DNA of 14,380 nucleotides from Pseudomonadota bacterium (GCA_018240935.1 JAFEEV010000270.1:1-14380), one strand, 5' to 3'. Shown: positions 1 to 7,399, counted from the first letter of the stretch. Notes: generated from the letters alone by a model not told the origin. Numbers and translations: made by a program.

Positions 1-798
1 AACTTCGACGGTGATATTGTCCTTGGCGCTGGTGGTGTAAAAAACCGCCGGATGCAGCACGGTTTTACTGCGGTTGATGTATTCGACGAAATTTTTGATG
101 CCGCCGGTAAAGGCGAAATTTTCGTCCTTGCCGGTACGCTGGTCGATCAAATGGATTTTCACGCCATTGTTCAAAAACGACAGCTCGCGCAGGCGTTTGG
201 CGAAAATATCGTAATGGAATTCGACAAGGCCGAAAATGTCCTTGCTGGCGAGAAAATGCACTTCGGTGCCGTGCCGCTCGCTTTCGCCGATCACTTCCAG
301 CGGCTTGACCGGCACGCCCATGCGGAATTCCATGTGATGCACCTTACCGTCGCGGCGGATGGTTAGTTTTAACCACTCCGACAGCGCATTGACCACCGAC
401 ACGCCAACACCGTGCAAACCGCCGGACACCTTGTACGAATTGTCGTCGAACTTACCGCCGGCGTGCAGCTCGGTCATGACGATTTCCGCCGCGGAACGTT
501 TCAATTCGTCGTCGTGCTTGATGCCGGTCGGAATGCCGCGGCCGTTGTCGAGCACACTGACCGAGTTATCCGGGTGAATGGTCACGGTTATTTCATCGCA
601 ATGCCCGGCCAATGCTTCATCGATGGCGTTATCGACCACCTCGAACACCATGTGGTGCAAACCGGTGCCGTCGCTGGTGTCGCCAATATACATGCCGGGC
701 CGTTTGCGTACGGCGTCCAGTCCTTTCAGGATTTTGATGCTTTCGGAATCGTAATCGCTCGGATTTTCTTTCGGTACGTTGGGATTTTGATCGCTCAT
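1..798 (-). CDS. gyrB: DNA gyrase subunit B, N-terminal part (cut by the left window edge)
   Basis: GyrB is the ATPase subunit of DNA gyrase, the cytoplasmic type II topoisomerase that introduces negative supercoils with GyrA. The frame opens at an ATG (start MSDQNPNVPKE) and stays open for 266 codons to the window edge, about a third of a normal GyrB. The GHKL ATPase fold is clear: FEVVDNAIDEA (about 52-62, with the catalytic Glu and the Mg-binding Asn), DNGRGIP (84-90) and GGLHGVGVSVVNAL (126-139). The start of the transducer domain follows. It lies 82 bases downstream of dnaN on the same strand with no recF between them, as in many betaproteobacteria. No Shine-Dalgarno sequence is visible before the ATG. 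The TOPRIM and C-terminal domains are outside the window. Identification is secure. Confidence 0.97.
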   Translation of the reverse strand, partial: MSDQNPNVPKENPSDYDSESIKILKGLDAVRKRPGMYIGDTSDGTGLHHMVFEVVDNAIDEALAGHCDEITVTIHPDNSVSVLDNGRGIPTGIKHDDELKRSAAEIVMTELHAGGKFDDNSYKVSGGLHGVGVSVVNALSEWLKLTIRRDGKVHHMEFRMGVPVKPLEVIGESERHGTEVHFLASKDIFGLVEFHYDIFAKRLRELSFLNNGVKIHLIDQRTGKDENFAFTGGIKNFVEYINRSKTVLHPAVFYTTSAKDNITVEV

Positions 799-880
799 CG
801 GTTAAGGTAGTCTACGGTTATCGGATTGAAGGGTTGTGCTGCGATGGTTACGGGCCGGGCTGTATTTTTGCTCCACGCCG

Positions 881-1996
881 TCAAATTCTCATCGGCATGA
901 CAATGTATTTAAACGCATCGTTGCCAGGTATCGTCATCAACACGCTGCTGTTGGCGTTTTCAAACGCGCATTGGATGGTTTCGCTGTTCACATTGTTCAG
1001 CAGATCGAGCAGATAAGTGATATTCAGACTGATATCCACCGCTTCGTCGCTGTAGGCGATTTCCAGATCGTCTTCGGCTTCTTCCTGCTCACTGTTTTTA
1101 CACACGATGCGCAGATTGTTTTCGCCGACGATCAGGCGCACGCCGCGGAATTTCTCACTTTGGTTGGACAGAATGGAGACGCGTTGCAATGCCTGCAAAA
1201 ACAGCAGACGGTTAATTTCAAATTGTTTGTTATTGCGCGTCGGAATCACCCGGTTGTAATCGGGAAACTTACCGTCGATGACTTTGGAAGTCAGCACGAT
1301 ACCGGAAAAGGAAAAACGCACTTTGTTTTGAAAATAACCGATGGTAACCGGCTCTTCGCTGTCTTCCAGCAATTTCGATAATTCAAACACCGCTTTACGC
1401 GGCAAAATGACTTCCTGTTTTTTCTGCGTTTGATCCAGCGCGGCTGCGATGTACGCAAGACGGTGCCCGTCGGTGCCGACGCTGATCAGTTGCTTTCCGT
1501 CGGTCAACAGCAATAGCCCGTTCAGATAGTAGCGGATGTCTTGTTGGGCGACGGCAAATTGCACATGGTGCAGCAGATTTTTCAGTTCTTGCTGTTTCAG
1601 CGTAATGGCATTTTCGGACTCGGATTCTTCCGCCACTTCCGGAAAATCTTCCGCCGGCAGTATTTGCAAATTGAACGCACTCTTGCCCGATTTGACGTAC
1701 AGGTGATCATCCTGGCGCGTCAAGGTCACTTCGGCGTCAACCGATAGCGAACGGAGTATGTCTTGTAATTTTTTCGCGGAAACCGTCAGGGAAAAATCCT
1801 GCTTGGACGCTAAATCTATTGTCGCGACCGTTTTAATCTGGATTTCCAGATCAGTGGTCAAAAAAGAGGTCTTTTCCGCATTTTGCCGGATCAGCACATT
1901 GGATAAGATGGGCAATGTCTGACGGCGTTCGACGATTCCGGTTACCGTTTGTAACGGTTTCAGCAATGTATCCCGATGGGTTTTAATTAAAAGCAT
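881..1996 (-). CDS. dnaN: DNA polymerase III beta subunit (sliding clamp)
   Basis: This is the ring-shaped clamp that tethers DNA polymerase III to DNA and also serves repair polymerases and Hda. It has 371 residues against 366 in E. coli, so it is full length. Three clamp domains are implied by collinear family motifs: RQTLPILSNVL (25-35), QQDIRYYLNG (151-160), TDGHRLA (175-181), FPDYNRVIP (244-252), SNQSEKFRGVRL (277-288) and the C-terminal MPMRI (367-371) that forms part of the protein-binding groove. The gene follows dnaA after a 190-base AT-rich gap and precedes gyrB. The sequence before the ATG is AT-rich with no Shine-Dalgarno match, but no other in-frame start fits the family N-terminus better. 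Identification is secure. Confidence 0.98.
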   Translation of the reverse strand: MLLIKTHRDTLLKPLQTVTGIVERRQTLPILSNVLIRQNAEKTSFLTTDLEIQIKTVATIDLASKQDFSLTVSAKKLQDILRSLSVDAEVTLTRQDDHLYVKSGKSAFNLQILPAEDFPEVAEESESENAITLKQQELKNLLHHVQFAVAQQDIRYYLNGLLLLTDGKQLISVGTDGHRLAYIAAALDQTQKKQEVILPRKAVFELSKLLEDSEEPVTIGYFQNKVRFSFSGIVLTSKVIDGKFPDYNRVIPTRNNKQFEINRLLFLQALQRVSILSNQSEKFRGVRLIVGENNLRIVCKNSEQEEAEDDLEIAYSDEAVDISLNITYLLDLLNNVNSETIQCAFENANSSVLMTIPGNDAFKYIVMPMRI

Positions 1997-2126
1997 TTAA
2001 ATAAAAAAATAGTAGTAATTAAATAAGGTCTGCAATTCTTTTGGATTGTTTTTAACTTCTTCTTAATTTCAGATAGATAGCATAAAAAATTTGTCTGTAT
2101 GGCGGTTGTATACCGCTTGGATAGTT

Positions 2127-2135
2127 TGTGGATAA
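2127..2135 (-). promoter_or_regulatory. DnaA box (perfect consensus)
   Basis: TGTGGATAA on the plus strand is TTATCCACA on the minus strand, an exact match to the E. coli high-affinity DnaA box. It lies between dnaA and dnaN, where DnaA binding is expected for origin function or autoregulation. Confidence 0.6.
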
Positions 2136-2161
2136 AAAGAGCGGATTTTTTTATCACGATG

Positions 2162-2170
2162 TTATGCACA
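2162..2170 (+). promoter_or_regulatory. DnaA box (one base from the strongest consensus)
   Basis: TTATGCACA fits TTATNCACA and sits in the opposite orientation to the box at 2127-2135. It ends next to the palindrome that follows the dnaA stop codon. Confidence 0.55.
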
Positions 2171-2185
2171 AACTATTCAATAGTT
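2171..2185. repeat. Perfect 15-base palindrome just after the dnaA stop codon
   Basis: AACTATT-C-AATAGTT is a perfect inverted repeat with a one-base centre, beginning one base after the end of dnaA in its reading direction and abutting the DnaA box at 2162-2170. It is too AT-rich to be a strong intrinsic terminator. It partly overlaps the right arm of the longer DnaA-box inverted repeat. Confidence 0.4.
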
Positions 2186-2186
2186 A

Positions 2187-3560
2187 TTAACCCCGTAAAA
2201 TAAGTATCAGCGCATTGAAATCCCGGCTTACAACCGGATCGGAAACGCGCAGTTCGTTAATTTTCCGGTAGCCGTGCAACACGGTGGTGTGATCCCGCCC
2301 GCCGAATGCTTCGCCGATATCCGGCAGACTCAGCGAAGTCAGTTCCTTGGCGATGGCCATCGCCATCTGCCGCGGCCGTGCGACGATGCGCGAGCGTTTC
2401 TTGGAGTACATTTCCGATACTTTGATTTTGTAATAATCGGCGACGGTTTTCTGGATGTTTTCGATCGAAATCTGCCGGCTTTGCACAGCGAGCAAGTCCT
2501 TCAATGCTTCTTTCGCCAGATCCAGCGTGATTTCCTGACCGATAAAGCGCGAGAAAGCCAGTACGCGTTTCAATGCGCCTTCCAGTTCGCGAACATTGGA
2601 ACGGATATGCTTGGCGATGAAAAACGCGACATTTTCGTCCAGGCGGATTTTTTACATCTCCGCTTTTTTCAGCAGAATCGCCACGCGCATTTCCAGTTCC
2701 GGCGGCTCTACCGCCACCGTCAACCCCCAGCCGAAGCGCGACACCAGGCGTTCTTCCAGGCCGGTGATTTCCTTCGGATAGGTATCGCAAGTGATGATCA
2801 CTTGTTTGTGGGTTTCGACCAGCGCGTTGAATGCGTAGAAAAACTCTTCCTGCGTGCGGTTCTTTCCGCCGAAGAATTGCACATCGTCCACCAGCAGCAG
2901 GTCGAGCGAATGATAGTACAGCTTGAACTTATCGAACGCTTTGTGCTGGTAGGCGCTGACCACGTCGGACACGTATTTTTCCGCATGCACGTAGCGGATT
3001 TTCGCGCTCCTGTCATTTGCCTGCACGTAATTGCCGATCGCCTGGATCAGATGGGTTTTCCCCAAGCCGACGCCGCCATAGATAAAAAGCGGGTTATACG
3101 CAATGCCGGGCGATTCGGCCACCTGGATTGCACCGGCGCGCGCCAGTTGGTTGGCTTTACCGGTAACGAAGTTATCGAAGGTGAAATTGGGATTCAGGCC
3201 ATTCGGGTTCTTTCTGCCCGGTTGATAGGCTGTTTTGACTTCCGTTTTCGTTTCCGGCTGAATTTCCTCCGCTGCCGGACTGGCGGCGGCTTTGGCTTCG
3301 GTTTGTTCCGCCAGTTTCAGGTGAAACCGGATTTTCTTATCGAAGTACATCAACGCCATGTTTTCGATATGCTCAATGAAGTTGTCTTTGACCCATTGCG
3401 AAACGAAACGGTTGGGCGCGATCAGCACCACCTCATGGTTGCCGTTGAGCGCTGGATCGATTTGCAGCGGTTTGATCCAGGTATTGAATTGTTGCGCGTT
3501 GAGTTCTTTTCTAAAATGATCGAGACAGGATAACCAGAAGGTGTTCAGCGATTGCGTCAT
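2187..3560 (-). pseudogene. dnaA: Chromosomal replication initiator DnaA, interrupted by an in-frame TAA
   Basis: DnaA is the AAA+ initiator that binds DnaA boxes and opens the origin. The frame is collinear with DnaA from end to end (about 458 codons; E. coli 467) but contains a TAA at 2652-2654, codon 303. Before it lie domain I (from TQSLNTFW), a linker, Walker A GGVGLGKT (162-169), Walker B LLLVDD (221-226) and the arginine finger in LVSRF (R275). After it, in the same frame, come the lid (HIRSNVRELEGALKRV) and DNA-binding domain IV with the signature GGRDHTTVLHGYRKI. The upstream product alone would lack sensor 2 and DNA binding. No ATG, GTG or good ribosome site follows the stop closely. 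Family alignment favours the ATG at 3560 over in-frame ATGs at 3578, 3599 and 3602. It lies immediately downstream of panC. A sequencing or assembly error is the likeliest cause. Confidence 0.9.
2652..2654 (-). other. Premature in-frame stop codon (TAA) in dnaA
   Basis: On the minus strand the codons read AAA GCG GAG ATG TAA AAA ATC CGC CTG, that is KAEM-stop-KIRL. DnaA proteins normally have a sense residue here (pattern KKAExxxI[RK]L). The reading frame is the same on both sides, so a single substitution such as AAA, CAA or GAA to TAA explains it, and no frameshift is needed. The codon borders an A-rich run, a context prone to read errors. Confidence 0.85.
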
Positions 3561-3629
3561 TTTCTGTTCTTCGTCCATCCGGTTTGAAAAGGCAGTCATC
3601 ATACAATGTCAGTTTATAAAAACCCGATG

Positions 3630-4454
3630 CTAAATTTCCAGGTTGTCGATTAATCGTGTATTACCGAGCCAGGCTGCGCCTAAAATGACCAAATCCCGGT
3701 CCGGAGGCCGGGCGGGCAGCAACGACTTGCGTTCATGGATACTGATGTAATCGACTTTCCAGCCGCGTTGTGCCAGATTATGAGTAGCGTTTTCTTGTAA
3801 TGTCTGAAAATCCTGACGGCCGGAAACGATTTCCTGCCGGATCCGCTGAAGCGTTTGGTAAAGGTGGCAAGCTTCCGCACGTTGCGTGCCGTTTAAATAC
3901 CGGTTGCGTGAACTGAGCGCCAGTCCTTCGGGAGTCCGCACGGTTTCACCCGCTACGATGCTGACGGGTAAATTCAATTGCCGTACCATTTCACGCACTA
4001 TATGCAACTGCTGATAATCCTTTTTGCCAAAAACAGCCAGGTCAGGTTGAATAATATTGAATAATTTCAATACAATCGTTGCAACACCACGAAAAAATCC
4101 CGGGCGGAATTTTCCTTCCAGGGTATCCGCCACAGGTGGTAATGCTAACAAGAATTCCTGCGGCGTAGGGAAAAGAATTTTTTCTCCGGGTGCGAAAACA
4201 GTCTTGACATTCAGCGCGGACAGCGCGCTGCAATCTTCTTCAAGGGTGCGCGGATAACGGTCGAAATCTTCGTGCGGTAAAAATTGCAATCGATTGACGA
4301 AAATGCTGACCACTACGCAATCGGACAACTGTTTCGCCTGTTCGATCAGGGCAAGATGACCCTGATGCAGATTTCCCATGGTGGGAACGAACGCAACGTT
4401 TTTTTCGCTGCGGAGACTTTCCCGCACAGCGGCAATATCGCTCAGTATGTTCAT
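3630..4454 (-). CDS. panC: Pantothenate synthetase (pantoate--beta-alanine ligase)
   Basis: PanC joins pantoate to beta-alanine using ATP, through a pantoyl-adenylate, in the last step to pantothenate (vitamin B5, the coenzyme A precursor). At 274 residues it is normal in length. Visible motifs are PTMGNLHQGH (24-33, the HxGH nucleotide-binding signature), FDRYPRT (64-70), GKKDYQQL (143-150) and LALSSRN (178-184, KMSKS-like). One oddity is VNRLQF at 53-58, where the family usually has VNPxQF. The start has a good ribosome site (GGAAG at 4458-4462, four bases before the ATG). It follows panB after 13 bases, consistent with one operon, and is followed by dnaA, whose longest possible frame begins 27 bases later. 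Identification is secure. Confidence 0.98.
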   Translation of the reverse strand: MNILSDIAAVRESLRSEKNVAFVPTMGNLHQGHLALIEQAKQLSDCVVVSIFVNRLQFLPHEDFDRYPRTLEEDCSALSALNVKTVFAPGEKILFPTPQEFLLALPPVADTLEGKFRPGFFRGVATIVLKLFNIIQPDLAVFGKKDYQQLHIVREMVRQLNLPVSIVAGETVRTPEGLALSSRNRYLNGTQRAEACHLYQTLQRIRQEIVSGRQDFQTLQENATHNLAQRGWKVDYISIHERKSLLPARPPDRDLVILGAAWLGNTRLIDNLEI

Positions 4455-4467
4455 AAACTTCCGGGTA

Positions 4468-5259
4468 TCAGAATTGGTGCTCTTGGCCGGGAAATTGCCC
4501 GGTTTTGACCGCCTGGACGTAATGGGCCGCCGCTTCCTGAATATTTTTGGCGTTCGACATAAAATCCTTGACGAAGCGGGGCTTTTTACCTGGGGATATC
4601 CCCAGCATGTCGTGCAGCACCAGCACCTGGCCGGAGCAATCAGGGCCTGCGCCGATGCCGATGGTCGGAATGGTTAACGCTTGGGTGATCTTTTTCGCCA
4701 GTTTGGCCGGTACGACTTCCATCACCAGCATGCCAGCGCCGGATTTTTGCAGAATTTTTGCATCTTCGAGTAATTGCTTGGCCGATTTTTCCGTGTTGCC
4801 CTGCAGTTTGTACCCGCCGAGCTGATGAATCGCTTGCGGCGTCAAACCGATATGCGCGCACACCGGAATGCCGCGCTGTGTCAGGAACCGGATCGTGTCC
4901 GCCATGACATGGCCGCCTTCGATTTTCACCATTTGAGCGCCGGCGGCGATGATCCTGGCGGCATTTTCAAAGGCCTGTTCGGGTGAAATTTGATAACTGG
5001 CAAACGGCATGTCGGTGATGATGAACGCTTTGCCGGCGCCGCGCGCCACGCAGCGCGTGTGGTAAATCATATCGTCCAGCGTCACGGCCAGCGTGGTGTC
5101 GCTGCCATGTAACACATTGCCCAACGAATCGCCCACCAGCAGCACGTCCACCCCGGCATTTTCCAGCACGGCAGCAAAGGTCGCATCGTAACAAGTCAGA
5201 ACCGTGATTTTTTCGTGGTTCTCAACCATTTTTTGCAATGTGGTTTGGGTAATTTTCAT
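4468..5259 (-). CDS. panB: 3-methyl-2-oxobutanoate hydroxymethyltransferase (ketopantoate hydroxymethyltransferase)
   Basis: PanB transfers a hydroxymethyl group from methylene-tetrahydrofolate to 2-oxoisovalerate, the first committed step to pantothenate. At 263 residues it matches the E. coli enzyme in length. The TIM-barrel metal and catalytic residues are in place: GDSLG (43-47, Asp44), TDMPF (82-86, Asp83), KIEGG (112-116, Glu114) and MEVVPAKL (180-187, Glu181). IGLTPQAIHQLGGY (137-150) and GIGAGPDCSGQVL (201-213) are family signatures. It is followed by panC after 13 bases. Its substrate needs folate, and folK lies just upstream on the same strand. The ribosome site is weak. A TATCAT -10-like hexamer 45 bases upstream suggests its own promoter. 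Identification is secure. Confidence 0.98.
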   Translation of the reverse strand: MKITQTTLQKMVENHEKITVLTCYDATFAAVLENAGVDVLLVGDSLGNVLHGSDTTLAVTLDDMIYHTRCVARGAGKAFIITDMPFASYQISPEQAFENAARIIAAGAQMVKIEGGHVMADTIRFLTQRGIPVCAHIGLTPQAIHQLGGYKLQGNTEKSAKQLLEDAKILQKSGAGMLVMEVVPAKLAKKITQALTIPTIGIGAGPDCSGQVLVLHDMLGISPGKKPRFVKDFMSNAKNIQEAAAHYVQAVKTGQFPGQEHQF

Positions 5260-5304
5260 ATTTTGTTACATCAATAGCGGACCGGGGTTTCGCCGCCGCC
5301 GGCC

Positions 5305-5310
5305 ATGATA
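5305..5310 (-). promoter_or_regulatory. Possible -10 box upstream of panB
   Basis: TATCAT on the minus strand matches five of six bases of the sigma-70 -10 consensus and would give a leader of about 40 bases before panB. No convincing -35 is seen at 16-18 bases (TTGCAA lies only 13 bases upstream). If real, it would also drive panC and perhaps dnaA. Confidence 0.3.
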
Positions 5311-5390
5311 GCGCATTTGGCGCTTGCAATCGATGTTTCGGCATTTACAGCCGGTGTGCGTTGGTCTCGCCGCCGCAGCGATCTGCGCAC

Positions 5391-5405
5391 GTTCCGTAAC
5401 GGAAC
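5391..5405. repeat. Perfect palindrome just after folK, possible RNA hairpin
   Basis: GTTCCGT-A-ACGGAAC is a perfect inverted repeat located seven bases past the folK stop codon in the 153-base folK-panB gap. As RNA it can form a six-base-pair stem with a three-base loop. No U-tract follows on the minus strand, so it is not a standard intrinsic terminator. An mRNA end stabiliser, attenuating hairpin or protein site is possible. Confidence 0.4.
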
Positions 5406-5412
5406 AGCTGGT

Positions 5413-5913
5413 TTAGGGCGATTCTGTCATCCGCTCCAGTTTTTGTTCATGACACGCCGCAAGCAGCGGCGCAATGCCGCCATAACCGGGGATATTACAA
5501 GCCGGTGCGATTTCCATGAGCGGCAGCAATACGAACGCGCGTTGCGTCATGCGCGGGTGCGGCAGGGTTAAATCCGCATCCTGAAAGTGCAGCGCATCGT
5601 ACAGCAAAATGTCCAGATCCAGTGTGCGCGGCGCATTTAGCGATTCGCGCACGCGTCCGTGGCGTTGTTCGATCGCCAATAAAGCTTTCAGCAGATCGTG
5701 CGGTGCCAGATGGGTTTCGATCAATGCGACAGCGTTGACGAAATCGGGCTGGTCCAATTTGCCGACCGGCGCACTGCGATAGAGCGATGAGCGGCGGATC
5801 AACTGAGTGCCGGGCAGTTGTTTCAGCTCGTCGAATGCCTGCTGAACTTGAAAAGCAGGGTTTTCCAGATTGCTGCCCAGAGCGATGAAGGCTTGACTCG
5901 GTTTTTTACTCAT
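5413..5913 (-). CDS. folK: 2-amino-4-hydroxy-6-hydroxymethyldihydropteridine diphosphokinase (HPPK)
   Basis: FolK transfers pyrophosphate from ATP to hydroxymethyl-dihydropterin, the step before dihydropteroate synthase in folate synthesis. It has 166 residues (E. coli 159). Family features in order are ALGSNL (11-16), YRSAPVG (45-51), QPDFVNAV (55-62), the HPPK signature APRTLDLDILLY (94-105) with its paired metal-binding aspartates, HPRM (119-122) and FVLLPL (127-132). It starts 12 bases after the pcnB stop, the pcnB-folK pairing familiar from gammaproteobacteria, and is probably translated from the same message. No Shine-Dalgarno match precedes the ATG, which suggests coupling to pcnB translation. 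Identification is secure. Confidence 0.97.
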   Translation of the reverse strand: MSKKPSQAFIALGSNLENPAFQVQQAFDELKQLPGTQLIRRSSLYRSAPVGKLDQPDFVNAVALIETHLAPHDLLKALLAIEQRHGRVRESLNAPRTLDLDILLYDALHFQDADLTLPHPRMTQRAFVLLPLMEIAPACNIPGYGGIAPLLAACHEQKLERMTESP

Positions 5914-5925
5914 GCAGGGAGAGAA

Positions 5926-7314
5926 TTAAAGACTTTCCGGATTGTTTGATTTTTCCGGCTGAACTGCGGAACCGGACGAGGGCTTTTTGCGGCTGCGCCT
6001 TCTTCTGGGTTTCTTGCCGGCAGTCTGCTTCGGCAGCATTTTTTCCCGCTCTTCGCTATCTGCGGAAAGAAATGCTTTCCACCACTCGCCCAATTCCGCG
6101 CTTAATTCGCCGCTCTCGCAGCGTAGTTGCATGAAATCGTAAGCCGCGCGGAAGCGCGGGTGGGACAACAGGCGGAACGGTTTTTGCCCGCTGCGCGCTT
6201 CGAAGCGCGGCTGCATCGCCCATATTTCCTGGATGACCGCGTCGAAGCGGCGCGGAATGGCGAGTTTTCCGTGTTGCAATGAGAGTACTTGATCCATTGC
6301 CTTGAATAAAGCGGGCATGGGCTTTTCTCCCGATGCCTGCAAAGCGCTCCAATTCGACAGCACTTCATGCCATAACAATATGGCAAACAGGAATCCGGGT
6401 GAAACCGGTTTGTTCTGCTTGATCCGCTCATCGGTATTCTTCAGCGCAATGGTGATGAAGCGTTCGCCCAAGGGTTGCTCCAGAATCACATCGAGCATCG
6501 GCAAAAGACCGTGGTGCAACCCGCGCGCGCGCAGCTCCACGACGCAAGACAGCGAGTGCCCCGATAACAACAGTTTGAGCATTTCGTCGAACAGGCGGGA
6601 CGGCGGAACGTTTTGCAGCAAGGGCGCCAGATCACCGATCGGCTGGGCGGTTTGCGCGTCGATTTGCATGCCGAGTTTCGATGCCAGCCGCACCGCGCGC
6701 AGCATGCGCACCGGATCTTCGCGGTAACGCTGCACCGGATCGCCGATGATGCGCAGTTTTTTGGTTTTGATATCGTCGAAGCCGTTCAGATAGTCCAGAA
6801 TTTCTTCCTTGACCGGATCGTAAAACAGCGCGTTGACGGTGAAATCGCGCCGCACGGCGTCTTCTTCCTGGCTGCCGAACACATTGTCGTGCAACAAGCG
6901 GCCGTGCGCGTCGGTTAATGGCGTTACTGCGGAATCTTCCTCATGGTCCGGCGAAGGTCCGCGGAAAGTCGACACTTCGACGGTTTCCGCGCCGCACATC
7001 ACGTGAACCAGACGGAAGCGGCGGCCGATGATGCGGGAACGGCGGAACAGTTTGTGGATTTCTTCGGGCGTGGCGTTGGTTGCGACATCGAAATCCTTCG
7101 GCGTCAATCCCAGCAGCAAATCCCGCACCGCGCCGCCGACGATATAGGCGGAAAACCCGGCCTGTTGCAGGCTCGTGGCGATTTTTAACGCGCATGGGTT
7201 GATCTGGTTGCGCCGGATGCCATGACGTTTGTTTGGGATAACGCTCAGCGTTGCAATCGATTCGGAAGCGGGAGAGTTACGGCTGAATACCTTGCGGAGA
7301 AATTTACGAATCAT
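5926..7314 (-). CDS. pcnB: Poly(A) polymerase I
   Basis: PcnB adds 3' poly(A) tails that mark bacterial RNAs for decay. It has 462 residues, close to E. coli PcnB (465). The nucleotidyltransferase head has GGAVRDLLLG (60-69), PKDFDVAT (72-79, the catalytic Asp pair), EVSTFR (113-118), RRDFTVNALFY (155-165) and REDPVRMLRAVRL (198-210). Helical RNA-binding parts follow, then a very basic tail (KKPRRRRSRKK near the C-terminus) typical of PcnB. tRNA nucleotidyltransferase (Cca) shares the head, but the basic tail and the position before folK favour PcnB. The gene lies 85 bases downstream of rnpB on the same strand. No clear ribosome site precedes the ATG, as also reported for some pcnB genes with poor initiation, so the start is slightly uncertain. 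Confidence 0.95.
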   Translation of the reverse strand: MIRKFLRKVFSRNSPASESIATLSVIPNKRHGIRRNQINPCALKIATSLQQAGFSAYIVGGAVRDLLLGLTPKDFDVATNATPEEIHKLFRRSRIIGRRFRLVHVMCGAETVEVSTFRGPSPDHEEDSAVTPLTDAHGRLLHDNVFGSQEEDAVRRDFTVNALFYDPVKEEILDYLNGFDDIKTKKLRIIGDPVQRYREDPVRMLRAVRLASKLGMQIDAQTAQPIGDLAPLLQNVPPSRLFDEMLKLLLSGHSLSCVVELRARGLHHGLLPMLDVILEQPLGERFITIALKNTDERIKQNKPVSPGFLFAILLWHEVLSNWSALQASGEKPMPALFKAMDQVLSLQHGKLAIPRRFDAVIQEIWAMQPRFEARSGQKPFRLLSHPRFRAAYDFMQLRCESGELSAELGEWWKAFLSADSEEREKMLPKQTAGKKPRRRRSRKKPSSGSAVQPEKSNNPESL

Positions 7315-7399
7315 TGCTATACGTAAAGTATCAAGCGCTCATGGTGTTTTTGCATGACGGCTATAATCAAATTCGGATCAATTTCATTAAAATTTTGTG

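Larger units (their letters stand above)
2121..2176. repeat. 15-base inverted repeat built around two DnaA boxes
   Basis: The left arm ATAGTTTGTGGATAA (2121-2135) and the right arm TTATGCACAAACTAT (2162-2176) are inverted copies with a single mismatch (14 of 15). Each arm contains one DnaA 9-mer plus six matching flanking bases. The 26-base spacer contains a T-rich run. The match extends well beyond the 9-mers, so the pair is more than two chance boxes. Confidence 0.6.
1997..2186. other. AT-rich dnaA-dnaN intergenic region, candidate replication origin or DnaA control region
   Basis: This gap is strikingly A/T-rich beside its flanks. It contains one perfect DnaA box (TGTGGATAA, 2127-2135, i.e. 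TTATCCACA on the minus strand) and one near-perfect box (TTATGCACA, 2162-2170) in opposite orientation. There is also a small GC hairpin (GCGGT/ACCGC, 2102-2116) and an A/T run at 1997-2025 that could unwind. TAGTAGTAA (2010-2018) resembles the DnaA-trio motif of other origins but lies over 100 bases from the nearest box, so that reading is weak. Bacterial origins commonly flank dnaA, either before it or between dnaA and dnaN. Only two boxes is few for an origin, so autoregulation of dnaN is an alternative. A 60-codon minus-strand frame here looks fortuitous. Confidence 0.45.

Noticed and set aside
1987..2169. 60-codon minus-strand reading frame in the dnaA-dnaN gap
   Set aside because: It is AT-rich, overlaps the dnaN start, contains the DnaA boxes and shows no family resemblance or ribosome site, so it is chance coding in a regulatory region.
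2257..2790. Minus-strand 177-codon frame spanning the dnaA stop in another frame
   Set aside because: Considered as evidence of a frameshift, but both dnaA halves are in one frame and this translation is Arg/Gly-rich shadow sequence.
2274..3533. Long plus-strand reading frame (419 codons) opposite dnaA
   Set aside because: It is the antisense shadow of dnaA. Its translation is unlike any family, and the minus strand carries clear DnaA motifs.
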